64,000 nucleotides of DNA from Ascaris suum (GCA_013433145.1 CM024168.1:4844184-4908183), one strand, 5' to 3'. Positions 24,401-39,100 are shown, counted from the stretch's first letter. Notes: generated from the sequence alone by a model not told the origin. A program made the numbers and translations.

Positions 24401-27400
24401 TGGGAATCATATACTTGTTGCAACTACATGGAAACTGTTTTTTTCGTTTTATTAATTTATTTCGACTTCCCCTGATGGGAGAGTATACAAATGATGCGGC
24501 TAAACAGTTACATTTATCGATGTGTTTATGATTCACTTAAAGAGTGTCTCATGGGAGTTGGGTAATTGCTACGTAAGCTTTGTGAATCTATTTGATTTTT
24601 TGGCATTTTTTTGGCATAACAGCAGAAAATATGAGAAGTTTGTTTGCAGTGCCGATGGCAATTACGAGGTGTCGTTCTATTCAAATGTAGTAGTCGAACA
24701 TACAGGTGATATGCTATGGGTGCCACCCGCAATATATAAGAGCTCTTGCACTATTGATGTCGAATTCTTCCCATTCGATGGTTTGTTTCAGGAAACATTA
24801 TTTCACGATTTTTATAGTTATTCAGAGGAATTGTTTAGCATTTGGAAACCACTTAACTCCGAAAAGCATTCGGCTGCAGAAATTTTATACACATAGCGTA
24901 TAATGAGAAAGAGAGAAAGCTGCTAACAGAGAAAGAGGTTTACTTATTTCTAACCGAGTCGTTAATATCTCTCCTCTAACTTACGAGCAAGTCGTAAAAG
25001 ATTTGCGAAATTCAAACAGAATTGCGGAAGTGTAATTTTTTATGACGACTTTGTTCGAAGATTTCGTTGATCAGCCTGAGTGGACCATAATCGTTTATGT
25101 TAGGTTCAGTAAAAGTGTGCAGAAGCCGATCACTTTTTAATGAGATTTATTGCAGAACAAACGTGTGCGATGATATTTGGATCATGGACTTTCAACAAGG
25201 ATGAGGCGAGTGGATACGTCACCTCTTCTGAAGCATTTATAGATGACTATCATCTCGTACTAGATGCCAAATAGCACGTGAATCAACCGTCTGTTCGGTT
25301 GTTCTTCTATGGGTCTTTGTTTAATGTACTGCGCAAAAAAGAAAACGCTAGGTCTCGTTTTTTGGGCGATAGCGCTCTGTGCGGAAATATACCTTTAGTA
25401 GTGCATAAAGCATAGATGAGTGGGAGTGAGGCGCTTCAGAAAGTTACCTTGCCTTTAAGCTTAAAAATGCTGTTATAATATGTAAACGGTGTTTGATCTT
25501 ATTCGGTTTTTGATATAAAGTGACTGTCAGCAAAAACTCTGTGATGTACTTAATAATGGAGATCCAGCATCCTATGAAATAATTGCAGTACTGATCAATA
25601 TTCGGTGCGGCACCGTCGATTCACTCACTCGTTCCCCCAGAACATACCAACGTTCTCTTCACTATTGATATGGGTGTTTTGATGGTCTGTTTGGTATTGG
25701 ACTGATATTTTTCTCGATTCTGCTATCGCTCTCTTTGTGATCTTTCCGTAAAGAAAGCAGATCTTATGAAATCCTCCTCTTTGCTAAGCTAACCAATATC
25801 ATATCACTGCGTTTCTTTATGAAAACCAAGCATACTGCGAAGGCATGGAGAGTAAAGCTTTGCTGCGGTTGATTATTGGAATCCTGGAAAGAAAGATTGT
25901 TGAAGGGATTAAGAGGTGTGGGTAAAGCGCCTAAGTGGGAAATATCTCAAAGGGAATGACAGTATAAAAATCTTTCGTCGATAAGAATGAAGAGACAGCA
26001 CACTTTATCATACACGAATACCTACAATAATCTAAACAAATTCTGATCCCTTCTAGACACAGCAAAACGACAGGCCATTAAAAGGTATGCATATGCACAC
26101 ATGTCCGGCATAGAAAATCAAGTCTCAAAAAATAACAAAAATGCGCTATTTACCATTGTCACCCAATTAGCAGCATATTCCTCATTCGTAAAACGTTTGT
26201 TTCGCAAGTTAGCTTACAAGTATTAATTATCTGTCGTTACTAGGATGAGGAAATAAATGAGAAATAAAATAAATCAATAACTCGGGGAAGGAGCAGTCAT
26301 CGGAAATATTGGACGCAGTCATTTGTTCTTATTTCGTTCCTTCTTTCAGAAATGCTCACATTCTGTTCCGATGAGCTCTAGATTAAAGTGATATTTTCTC
26401 GTTCATTATGTTGCCATCAAGTATCATATAAATACATAATCGTGTATTTCCTCTTTAGCTTTTTTGTATAGGTGTCTGTGGTTGTGTTGTATGTTCTTGA
26501 AACTATTGCCTAATCGGAATACATTGCTCTAATATTTTGATCACCAGATTTTCTGAATGGAAAATGGAAATTACGAAAAAGTGATTCATGCTTTTTCAGG
26601 TGACGATAAACTATTTGACGGGAAAGAGACAAGTGGAATTGAATGATTATTCACCTAGCGGAATTTGGGATGTGATGGATGTACCGGGTGAGCTGATACA
26701 AAGCAAATCGAAAATCGCCTATCAAATACGAATAAGGAGGTAAGTGTTAAAGTTTTATTGATAAGTTGGCCGTGATACTTCCCAATGCCGTTATTGTACG
26801 CTTATAACCATCATGCTTCTCTTCAAGAGTGCATCATCTTTTTGACTATTCTACATATTTTTCCTAATCTATGAATATCTATTGAGGAAAACACTATTTT
26901 ATACGGTGATTCTAATAATACCGACTGTATTAATGGCGTTCCTAAGTATGATGGTATTCTACTTACCCGCAGAGGCAAGCGAGAAGATTACACTTGCGAT
27001 AAGTATTTTACTCGCACTGGTCGTATTCTTGCTGCTGGTATCGAAGATTCTACCACCAACCTCATCGACTATCCCTCTTATGGCAAAATATTTGCTGATG
27101 ACTTTCGTCATGAATATTATCACTATACTGGTAAGAATTGTCTTTGGTAGATTCTTTTGTGATCGCTTTTTTATGTACTTTTGTTCTTACAGTTTGCTAA
27201 TAATCTTTGTTGATATGCTTTTTGTGAATGCAATAAACCGCTTTTCTTATAGGTAACAGTGGTTATCATTAATATTTACTTTCGTGGACCTACAACGCAT
27301 AAAATGCCATCCTGGGTAAAAACAGTGTTCCTAAAGCATTTACCTATGTTACTCGTCATGAAGCGTCCCGATATGGAGGAAACACACCGGCAACACCATA

Positions 27401-29158
27401 TCAACAAGGCTAAGAGGAGAAGAAAACGAGGAGGTATCAATCGGGCTTCGAATATCGGCGACGCTATTTTCCGCAAATATGAACCTGGCGAATTCATCGA
27501 AATGTCACACACAAAGGTATGCACGCAATGTTTCCTATTTTAGAACGGTGGTACTTGCTGAAAAGAAGTTTGCTCATAATAGAGTGCATTAATGGGCGGC
27601 AGTGTGATGAGCGGGGATGTATTTATGCACATACTAAACGCTTCTTCGTAACAGTTAAAGCGGTGTTTTAGTGGTGACTATCAGATAGTGAGTTGAACAT
27701 CGCTTGTTGGCAGTATCACTCCTCTTTATGCACAATACAATCGACTTCATCCGTTGTGGAAGAACTTCCGTGAAGGAATGACTGACACCCAATGAAAAGC
27801 GAGATTTCTGAAGTATTTGAAAACAGACTGAATTTTGTGGATTTCGATAAGATACTGAATAGGATATTTTCAGCTCAATTCAGCGTAAAGTGGCAGTCCA
27901 ATGTCACCTTCCCTCTGTCTTTCCCAGCTTCTTCTCTGCCCCAATTCTAGTAAACATACGCCTTAAATACGACACTTATTGAGACTTTAAAATGGTTTTA
28001 TTATAGTGGGCGGTAGCACAAAGGATAGAGCAACGAAGGTGAAGAACTAGGGAAATTACATTCACTTAGGGGAACCAAACTAGATCATATGATGGACGCG
28101 TGGAGTAGTTGTGAATGATGGACGCAGATGGAGTTTGCGACTGCTAGCATGAATGACTCATCAGTTCGACTTAAACGACGAAACATGGTGGCCAAAAAGC
28201 AACAGAACCGGAAATGATTTCACTTTTAGTGTTCACTGCAACGATGGTTCAATTTTGAGAGAAAGATCATGAAAGTTTTGGCGAAATCCTTATGTAACAG
28301 GATTTTTTTGTAAAGGAAAGCTCAAGGAACGACGAAGTTAACGATTCTGGCTAGCATCGTTTACAGATATCTCTGTAAACGAAGTAGGTTTCGATATTTT
28401 TTCTCACTATGTGTGATAACCTTCTAAGCGAATATTCACAAGAATAGTATATTTGAGGTGCACCATCCGTACTGTTCAGTGCGTCGGATACCTGTTGAAG
28501 AGGCTACTAGTCTGTTGGACGCCCGAGGCGGCGAAATGAGAAAAGATCGAGCAGATGTGCATACAGAAATCGCAACAAACGAATGTAAAGAGAATGAGAA
28601 CAGAAATATGGAAGATATTTTCAACGAGAACGATAGTCCGCTTCGGATGCCTCTAGGTGTGGAAGCACTCCGCGCTATTGATGCAATTGAATATATCACT
28701 GATCATCTCAGACGTGAAAATCGCTTCAAACGGGTATCGTTGATGCTATTTAGCAATTTTTCTTAGTGCCTTATGAAATTAATTTGTCATACTCGCTCAA
28801 TCACTGATCAGTCATCTGTAGTCGTTGAGCGAAATCCACCTCATGTTTCTCTTTCCTCGAAAATTTGTGCTTACCTAAGAACGTAACAGACATTTCCTCC
28901 ATAAATTGCTCTTCAAAAATACTTGATTTGTTGTATGAATCTTCTCAATATAATGGCACTTTGTCTTTGAAGATACAAGATGAGTGGAAATATGTGGCAA
29001 TGGTTATCGATCGTCTTTTGCTATACGTCTTTTTTGCTGTGACGGCGGGCGGTACAATGGGAATACTCTTTTCGGCACCTAACGTGTTCGAATACGTCAA
29101 CCAGACGGCTGTCATCGAAATGCTACAAAAATCAGCGGAAGCCGAGATGCAGCCGTGA
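21408..29158 (+). CDS. Nicotinic acetylcholine receptor non-alpha subunit B (UNC-29/LEV-1/ACR-2/ACR-3 group), 10 mapped exons
   Basis: This is a second acetylcholine-gated channel subunit, downstream of subunit A on the same strand. Exons: 21408-21547, 22401-22445, 23027-23136, 24650-24780, 25156-25205, 26600-26739, 26887-27130, 27253-27516, 28458-28733 and 28973-29158 (TGA). All phases agree. Seen: [19 protein letters not shown] at the mature N terminus; [17 protein letters not shown]; Cys-loop [16 protein letters not shown]1 after RKTLFYTV; M2 [13 protein letters not shown]3 after [15 protein letters not shown]; a basic KRRRKRGG patch in the loop; the pre-M4 amphipathic helix [18 protein letters not shown]; and M4 after [12 protein letters not shown]. 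No vicinal Cys pair follows [10 protein letters not shown], so it is non-alpha. With the proposed 64-bp signal exon the protein is 549 residues. The tandem layout recalls C. elegans acr-2/acr-3; the orthologue name remains inferred. Confidence 0.92.
25206..26599 (+). other. Likely GC-AG intron in nAChR subunit B
   Basis: The exon ends AAG GAT GAG and is followed by GCGAGT, a good donor except for C at position +2. The acceptor is CTTTTTCAG. This join keeps the frame and gives [13 protein letters not shown] with the same spacing as subunit A (GPNE|VQLSW). A GT donor 12 bp downstream (GGATAC|GTCACC) also keeps frame but would insert Ala-Ser-Gly-Tyr. Confidence 0.6.
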
Positions 29159-32100
29159 CACTACTGCCAACAGACGCAATACGTGAGACATTTATCAATG
29201 CCCTTGAATGATTTTCCTGTGAAGGTTTCCTGAAATGAGTGCTTATTGTGAGCAGTGCTGCAGCGCATTCCCAATGCCGTGCATTATCCTGGAATATGTC
29301 TTCCAAGGTTTCATCGAACATACATGACTTTCCTCTTGCCTTGCATATTTTCTTCTAAAGAGCAGGATATGTTTGTTATAAACTTGTTTCTGTCTCTTTT
29401 CAAGATTAATATGTTGCCACTGCAAGAGGGCTGCGCTGTTGCTAACTCTCTGAAAGAGGCGTCTCATGCGACGCTACGTAGATAACCCCTTCTCGATCCC
29501 TACGGTTCCCGTTCGAAGCTAAACAGCCAGATTGAAATAGTTCACATAGAAATCCAAAAAGCTGGAAAAAAATTTCTAATTCATATACAACAATGGCAAT
29601 GAAAAGCGATGCTTAGGGGCTGCCAGTACCATGTTCAAAAGTATGTTCAGAGTTTCTAAACCAAAGCAGTTGGGCGATTATGCTTAAGCATCACGAAGCC
29701 TTGTACTACACAGTTGCACTATTAGAGGGTAAAGTTGGCGCATGTTGCAGGAGTGTCAGACAGAAAGGCAGCGCAGCTGTTTCTCGAAAGAACCGAGCAA
29801 GCTACATGGCTCTTAATTTAGAACAATAGCTTAAGCTTCGTAATCCTTGAGATTCTGCCAACTGAAGCGCTTCACTTCAGATTCATTTCCGCATTGCATA
29901 CATGGATAATGTGAACAGCTATAGTGCATCCAAAATTCAAGTCATAATTGCAGAGGTATTTGGCTTGTTTTGCAAAACACTTCCTCTCGATATTTACAAA
30001 TCTCTGAAGATAAGGAGTGCTGTTATTTCAAGACTAACGCTGAATTAAAGCACTGAACTAGAATTCGAGCTTGTTGCTAAATGAGTTTTAGGAACGATCT
30101 GGCTTTTCTTTTTCTCCTCTGTTCGGTCATCTTAGAGGAACATTCAACTGAGTTTGTTCGTTCTGTTTTCGACAGTTTCAGCTCACTTTGTTAGTTCTAA
30201 AATCTTCACTTTCCATCACTCGCTTTATCTTGAAATGTTCAGTCTGCATCGCGAGTCGAAAACTAAGTCTTTGGCAGGTAAAGTTAACCTCAGCAGTTCT
30301 TACATGAAATCGCTCCATTTTTGAAGGTCTCTTCGGACGGTACAAAAATATTTTTTTTCAATAGGAACATCACCGGACACGTATTCTTAGGTAGGCACAA
30401 AAGGTGTGCAGCTGACTGAATATGACTTGCACTAAAGCGATTGAATTTTCCACGTCGTTTTGCATATGAGTTTAGAGATTTTGATTTATTCACCATTCCA
30501 ATTTTTGCACGTTTCTTGGCTTGTTTTTAATGACTTTGTGGTAAAAAAATAGATGAATTGGTGGCAATTATTTAAAGTGCTAAACTCATTTGGGAACGGG
30601 ATAAAATTAAAAGAAAGTATCGGAAGAGTTGTAGGATTACCTATGGTGCGAACACGGGCTTGATCGTTGAAGTGTTCAATGTTCAAAGCTATGGCCCATC
30701 AAAGAGATCTTCATTCAATCGGCTGAAGACAATGAGATATAGCACAGTCTTCCAAAAAGCACTATGTGCTAATGTCGTTACTCCTAAAATCGAAATTTCT
30801 AGTCTTATGAGAAGGGATGATTAGTTATATTGTAGTCGAATTTACTGAAAACATGCTTAGATCTGCAGTTCTGCATCTGCAGCTGCAATGAATAATGCCT
30901 GCTGATAAGTTAGTGCTTCTCTATTTGTAGTTGTAATTTGAATGGAAATCGACGTATCGATATATGACGTTTTGCGATCGCAGCAAAGTGCTCTATGCTT
31001 CGACATATCGGCGATCGATTCGTTCGATTTGTGCAGAGACCCGTACAAGGGACGCCACCTCAGCACGCCATCACCCACTTGCATACATATGGCCGACCTT
31101 TGGAACCGCCCCGCTATTCAAGCATTAAATAGAACGGACATGTGCTCGCTGTCTCGTTGGAGCTCTTCGCTTCCGTCCCTCTTTTTTTTCGCAGTCGCTA
31201 AAATCGTACAACAATAAAGTATTTGCTTCAACAGCCAAGAAGATGTTTTTCGTAATATTTTGAAAGTTTGGAGAATTTGTTATTTTTTATTCCTCATTAA
31301 TCGATGTGAGCGTTAGAGAACTGTAATAGTTTACCGACGAAGTGTTGCTAACAAATTGTCGCATGTCTCTCTCTTTATTTGAAATTCCACTTAAATTGTA
31401 GTTCAATGAATCCCCACTCTATTGCTACGCATCCTTCGGTCTCAATTTCACCACAATATATTCTATAATGTTGAATGTTTTGTCCGATCTGGGAGCGCTT
31501 TTTAAGCGCGTTATGAAATTGCGCAATATCGGCAGTTTTTCTCATCTTGAGGATATTGTTGTCTCAACCGGAAGTGCAAAATTTGATCGCAATGAATTTT
31601 AAAGTGTGGAAAAATCTCAAATTATTCTCAGTGTATAATGTATTGCACGTTCACAGAATGTTTGTATTGTTCGGTGTAGTAATAAGTGATGTATAATGGT
31701 CGAATTTCTTCGCATGCAACCATTAATTTAGTTCACAAATGTGGTATTTGCTTAAGAAGAACTCATCTATCGGCATTGAATAGCAACTCTTCTTGCCAAA
31801 CCGATTTAAGTACTCTTGTTCGCGCTACTTTTGGCTGTTGCAGCTTCATTGAGAAGGATGTGAAATGTTGTCTAAAATAGTTGCCCTACAAAAAACGATT
31901 TCCAGGTGATACGAATCTCGATGTGTTTTGTCATGATTTATGACTCATTGTTTGCGATCCTTGATGCTTCGTGTGCCATTGTTGGTCATCTTTCAGCGGG
32001 TGCAAACACTGGAAAGGAGAAGGGAATGAATCAGAAGCACAAGGAAATGGAAGCGTGATATAGAATACATGAGTCGTTGTGGAACTGCGTCCCAATTGTG

Positions 32101-33081
32101 AATGTTACTTAAGTTGCACTTTAGCCTGAGAAGCAAACCCGCCAGCTTACTCCACGCGTTGCCCGAAAAATGATTCTCGATTCAACAATATTTTCTTTCT
32201 TTTTTTTAGTTTTCATGTCGGACTTTGCTATTTGCTGTAAACAAGTCACAAAGTGTTTGAGAGATGTCGGCGTGATATGAGCTTTTCCGTTTCAATGTGT
32301 TGCAGATTGCCGTTGATTCGTGAAACTAACCAGTGTCATCAATCACTTGTAGGTAATAGATGACACGCAGTAATGCATTCATATTTCAAGCGAACTGATG
32401 GCTCGTACGTACTCGTAAAAGATTGCCTTTCGTAGTTGTTTTGCATGTGGCCAGACAGCAAAATTTGGCTCGACCAATAATTGCAGAATGTACCTAATTG
32501 TTAGATGCCTTTAAAAGGTCTCCTTTCGAAGTTGTCACATCTAATGTCACTGTAGGGTTTATAATAGAGATTGTGATTTTGCAATCAGAATTGCTGCATG
32601 AGTGTTCGCAAGAATTTTTGTGAGCACACAGAATGAAAAGTTTGGTTTTAAACGATGGGATTTATTGTGAGAGAAAATAACTGTGCTTTGGTCAGAACGT
32701 TTGTGAAACTCTTATTAAAAAGCGCTGTGAAATATTCCACTTCCTGTTTGTGCTCGCTAATATTACCATTTTTTCTTTGCCGTAGTGTCGTTTTATGCCT
32801 TCGAATGTTTCCGATTCACACATTATGGATGCGTTCGTTTGTTTGATGAATTTTAGTGTCTTATTTGCGAATTGATGACAGATGTTTGCTGTCAGATTGT
32901 TTCAGCGATCACTGTTTATTGTGACGTGAATTCATGGTTGAAGAATATTACCCTCCATTTTAGGTATGATACAGTATATGTCTTCAAATCTAGCTTCATC
33001 TCTGTGTTTCAATCTTTTAGGCATTTGACGGTAGTGCACTATGAGTAGTCAGCTGAGAGCAAGACAAGTGAAATACTTGTG

Positions 33082-33169
33082 CTATCATAGAGGTATAGCA
33101 GTGTTTCTATAAACAAGTGGGGCTTTCACTGTCATAGAAGTATACTAGTATTTCAGTGAATAGGTGTGG
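33082..33169. repeat. Diverged direct repeat, two units, period 47 bp
   Basis: CTATCATAGAGGTATAGCAG (33082) and CTGTCATAGAAGTATACTAG (33129) begin two 41-bp units that agree at roughly three quarters of positions. Each ends in a G/T-rich tail. Confidence 0.45.
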
Positions 33170-36100
33170 TCCGTCGCTGCTGACTGGCACCAACTACAGT
33201 GTCTTCCCATCATTACTCATTTGAAGTGCGAAAGTGACAAATACTACGAGGGATATGGAATATGTGTTCTCTTTTGATTCTATCTTCAAATGAGCAAGAC
33301 TTGCAAAAACAGAGCCTGATGGCGGCTGAAATTTTTGGAATTCGAAGAATAAGCGTCCTCTGCGCCTATAATTTCTTTTGCAAACTCTATGTTTTCCTCG
33401 TTTTGGATTTGACTTTTCTTGTGTTTGCTTTGTGGAAGCGCGGTTTACAAGAGTGTCTGTGTGGAGGGGGGTTGAGCTAAACATATGTGGGTCTTAGTTA
33501 AATTCAAATTCAGCTGAAACCCACGCATGTTTGTGTACCTCTCTTTCCGTTTATTTCGATTTTATGTTGGAAAGGTTGCGGTGGTAGACTTCGGTGCGGA
33601 CAACATATTGGCCACTACTATGTAGGATTTAATTTTTTTAAACCATATGTGTGATAGGTATTTTAGTGTGTCGTGAAACTTTCTGATTAGATTTGAGCGG
33701 AAGGTTTATTTTTTATTGAACGGAAGGTTTATTTGTTTTATTTATAGCAAAGCTCATTCCTTTGTGAAAACGCTGTACGCTTTTCGTGTTTGAAAGAACC
33801 CCCTCCACGAAGCCGATTGATGTGATGGTTTAAGCTGCAAAAAGTATGCGTCATATCAGTTTTCCTGATACGATTTTTAACTTTTATGTCACGATTTTAC
33901 CTACTTATTTATATGAAAATTTAGTAGCTACATCATTTGTTTTATTTCATATTTTGTGACGCTAGTTGTTGACACAGATGCTTATAGACAGTGTCAACGT
34001 TTCCTATGAAAAAAAAGATCAATCCCTTTCTAGACGATGAGCGAAGTTTCCGCCAATTTCAAGGATGAATAGCGTCTCGCGTCTCATAACATTTGATCGA
34101 ATGCGCATATCTTTTTGCGAGGCCTGAATGATTAATTTTAACGACAAGTTTTGTTTCTATTTCACAGCAATTCGAAGTTGGCAATTTGCATTAAATGCTC
34201 ATTTTTATTTATATGCATTGTCTCGACGATTATAAAAGCTAACGCAGGTGTATATATCGCTTTCATTATCTGTTAGCTCGAATAAGCAGAAGCCAACAAT
34301 GGAATATTCACCTGGATCTGATCGGTTTTAGTGTACCTGCGGTCACCGTTAGAGGGATAACATAAAGCGATAGCTAATTAAGCTGCAATGGAGTGTTCCA
34401 TAGCAGGCAGATGCGCTTTATATCAAAGCAGAGTTGAGGTACACTTGATGCGACAATATATACCGTTGAGATGGATGGACATCTTTAAAGTGGCGGTGTT
34501 CTTGCACTATGATTGAAATTTCGGAAATGTTTGCCGCTCCATCGATGTGTAATTCACAACGATGAACGTTTATCCCATCAATCTTTCATGAGTTCATTTT
34601 ATTATGAAGGGATTATGATGACTGATGCAGTTTTCTGGTGGAACTCTCCGATTTTTGCTTATTTATTTCTACCCTTGCAATTTTTATTCCGGTTTATTTC
34701 ACGTTAATAAACAAAGCATCCGTTATGAATGAATGACTCTTCGTATCGCTTTCACTTCCGCTTAGATGAATTTGCATGGTCGCATGAAGATTAGGGCTTA
34801 GGTTCGTCTTCTGCCCACCGGATGCTGACGAGTCGATTCACCGTTGTTCTTACAGCTTACAGCAAAGGAGGGTCGAAACCTATTTCAACGCCCTCACCAA
34901 AACGATACTCTTGCGTATTGGAATATATTATAAATTAAGGCGAGACGTTTGTTTATGTTCTCTGCAAGTTTCCTAGCAAACCTGCAACCTGTAGTGTTTT
35001 CTCTCTAATGTAGTTGAGAGCACTGAAATGATAATGGACGAACAGATAAACACAGTCAGTGCTGATAACGTTGAAGTTATGCATTCCTAAGGGATAACGT
35101 TATTCTTTAAGGCTTCCATTTTGATTTTGTTTTCGATTTCGATTTTCCAACGATAAACTGCTTAAGGATGAACATCAACGATCTTAAATCTGATAACGTT
35201 CATTCGGTTTCTGATCTTGACTTAATCATGTGACTCGGATAGTCTTCAGTTGCACCAACAATTCAGAATGGTGCTGAATCGACAGCAATCCGATGATTCG
35301 TTCCTATGGTTTCGCAATATCGTTTATTTGCAATGTCATCAAGCCTTCCACCACGAAACGCAATCATTCTGTTTTTCGCCCAAAAAAACACTCAATCTTT
35401 GAAGGGCGATTGATGGGTGGGAATTTACTTGGGAAAATTCCATTTCAATTTCCAGCGATTGATCGTATAAGTGCAACATAATCAAATCGTACAGTTGCAA
35501 GAATGTTCGAAGTTTCAAATATAGAAAACTGTGAACGATTATTACACAACGCCGCCGATATCTACTGCTTAATTATTACACGACGGAATCGGCATTAAAT
35601 CATTTCTTTTTACTTTCTTCAATTTACTTTCCACTTCCACTACTTTTTGACTTAAATGTTTTTCTGAAGTAAATCCAATGGGTATTTCCACTTGCAGTTT
35701 CATTGCCAAAACTCAATCGCCGTTCATATGTGACGATCATTTTTGAAGCAACCATAATCTCTAAAATTTATACCCTCGTCATCAACGAAGTCTATTATAG
35801 TTTATGCAATGTGTTTCTTGCCTAATGCTACGAGGACCCACTTCTATTTATCACCCTAATATGTGAGCGAATACCTCATATGAACGCAAGTAATATGCCA
35901 TAATTTTTATTTGCCTTTGCCCACACCTATCCTTTTCAAGAGGTAATAGCGGAGGTGTATATATGAAGCAGGAAATGGGCTTGGTGCTTTCAAACGTTCA
36001 GCTTTGGGTTGTTTGTAAAATGGGTGGGGCAGCTCTTTGATAAAAATTCTTCATCTCTTCCTTCACAATATGATATGAAATTGTGAAATTGAGCATATTT

Positions 36101-39100
36101 TCAGCTCACTAGGCACATCCTGGCAATTTCAAAACTTTGTGGCTCCCTCTCCCCTCTAAAAGAAGCACAATTTCAACTTCAGCCACTCTAGTGTATTAAG
36201 ACTATGAGCAGTGAAGATCCGCCCAGAAATCTTCACAACAGCCTGAGTGCTTATGAGAAGCGCTGAAACTTAAAGTTCACGAACACGTTAAGGCCCGGGG
36301 CTTGCTTCCGAAGATTTACGGTATTTTTGTTGAACTTTCTACAATCGAAAAAAAATGAGCATTTCGTTTGAATTCAGTGAGTTAAAAACTATTTTATGAT
36401 TATGAAGAATTTAATGAGTATAATTTTCTATGAAATCAGTAACGCACCTCTGTGAAATATGTGCTAGATTCTGAGTAATATGATTCCGATGTGCTGTTAT
36501 AAGGGAACGCTTACCTGGGAATAGGTGATTACATCGTTGATTATTTGCGTTGTGTCAATATCGCCATCGTTTGCCCACATTATTTCCGTCGAATTCTATT
36601 TTCCGTATTTACCTCCTTTGTATTTTCACTCATGTTGGTTATTTCCTTTCTAAAGTCACTATCTTTTATGCTGCCTGAGTTGCTATGAACAGGCATACTA
36701 TACTATGCTGTTTTTCACGCTTGAAAGACAGAGGATGAAACGGTCTCGTTCATATAGAAGTAACCGGGATCGGTAATGCAGATTCATGCCACAATAGAAG
36801 TATACTGTCTGTAAACTGTGAGGTGAAGTTGACAAAGGTGAATGGGCTATGTGCATTTGTTGAGTTTTTTCGATGAACGGTTCATGCTTTCTGATGCAAT
36901 GTTATACGTTAGGCGCAGTATTTGTCGTTTTTTTGCAGTTGCAAAACTCTCTATGTGATCTAAGTCACGATAAAACGAGCGATAGAATTGCTTGCAATAG
37001 TGCTACTCAGATAAGGCGATAGTGCTTCATGCGAATAATTGCTGTGTTTGATTCTTACTCGGTTTGTTGCTTTGATTAAGGTAATAGGTTTAGGCTGTAA
37101 CTTCCACTATTGCTTGATATGGGACAACTCGTCAATTGCTTCATAACGTGCACAAGATTTAGGTTGTTGATAAATTGTTTCAAGTTATTGTAAAATTTGA
37201 GTATCAGATTTTGGCGGAGAGTTTGCATCACTTCAGGAGGTATTTTCGGATGAGAGATGATCACTGGAAATCTACCTGTACGAAGCCACTAGAAATCAAA
37301 TGAGAAAGCGCGCCAGGAAGGTTGGCATGATATGCGTTTTTCCATTCCAACCGGAGACGCATTTGTGGCTATTGATGCGTTTCCTGTGAGATCGACGATT
37401 GCAAGAATTAGCCAGATTGTCGTTTTTTTTGCCGCCCATAGCCATTTGCGAAATATATTTATGAATACTGATTTTGTGGTGCGTTTAAGCGATCGCAAGG
37501 AAATTGCGTTTGAGAGGCCACCGTATTTATCTATTTAAACTATCAGTCCTCATCATTGAAGTTTATTAGGTTCGCGAGCTGGGATCACCGGTCAAGTGGA
37601 CCTGGACATATACGTTGAATTAATCAGAAAAAAAATGCTTTTTCCGGAGTTTCCGAAATTCGTGCATCCGACTCGTAACTCTGCGATGCAGATGTAGATA
37701 CTAAGTCACAGCAAAGTGTTTTTTTTTTTCAGAAAAGTGCATAAAATCGAGCACAAGTGTGTAGTAATTTATGCGATGTGATGGCGAAGAGATGCGACGC
37801 AATCCTGAATCACTCAAAAAATGCATATTGCATGAGGCGTCAAGCGGGCCGCTTTATACCACAATTGTTCATTCTGATTGTCCATACATTTAGATGCGTC
37901 GTTGATGGGCGGTCGTCAAATTCTTCTTGGAACGGCACCGATTATATTCTCTTGCGTTCACTCTAGGCCATCTCGCAATGTGAAAATCAGTTATGTTTAG
38001 TTTCGCAACACAAAGCTTTTCTAGCTTAAACTCTCATTTCAAGCGTTTGGTGTTTGTTTTCGCTAAAGTAGACCGCCCGACAGTGCCAGTATTCTTGTTG
38101 GACCGAGGTAAGTTTGTGAACTCGAAGGAATTACAGCATCTGATGATCCTTCCACGTTTCTTGCTTGCTTAATATAACCAGTGCAGTGATGATAGTTGGA
38201 TGAGAGGCATACTGCAAGGGGTCAGTTTAAATTTTTTCATTTCGAGCCCCGAATGGGGTAAACTTCAACAAATTGGTTCCAGATCCCGGCTTCTGACTTC
38301 GCTTGCAGCAACGAGTGAGTAAATTTTAACGATATCGAATAGGAAATACGAGTAAATGGAAGCCATTGTTGAGCATATTTTGCGATAATTTCTTAGAAAT
38401 CAAATTCATTTCAGAAGCTAAGAGCTTTTTTTTCGAGGGCTATGGAGTTAGATTGTGAGGGGAAGGGCATGGGAGGGGTAAATGATAGGCGCATAATGGT
38501 ACCATTGAATAAATGTGTCAGACGTTCGCTAAATGTTTTTGAAGCATTAATACCGTCTGCTTTATTCGAATTTAAAAGCGATTGTGAGAGAGAAATTGCG
38601 AAACACAACAGCCGATTTGCTACGTAAAGCAATTGAATTATTCACCACCTGTGAACATTCAATATATTTTGGAAAGCATTTAGCGATATTTGCTTTATTC
38701 ACTTTCCAATAGCAATCATTTTATTTCGTCTCGTTGCAACGGGAAAGAATTACAGGTACAAAATTGTTGGGTAACGTTTTGCATAAATTCCATTGTTTGA
38801 ACTAATTCCCAACCTATTTCATTAGATACACATTTTTGTAGCTCTATCGTCATGTTTGCGGATATGTCTGTGAATGTCTCTATATCCGCCGATTCCGACT
38901 CGCCAACAGTTTTGTTCTCATATTTCATTTTCCACATTGCTTGTTAATCCATCTTTTCTTGTATTTCCCTATGTGCAGCATTCATCTGCAATTCGGAAGC
39001 ACAGCTCGGAAAGGATTTTCCATGGAATTTACGTGCAAACTTTTGCATTCATAGGAAGATGCATTGTAAAACCTCTTTCTAAATTTTATATATTTAAACA

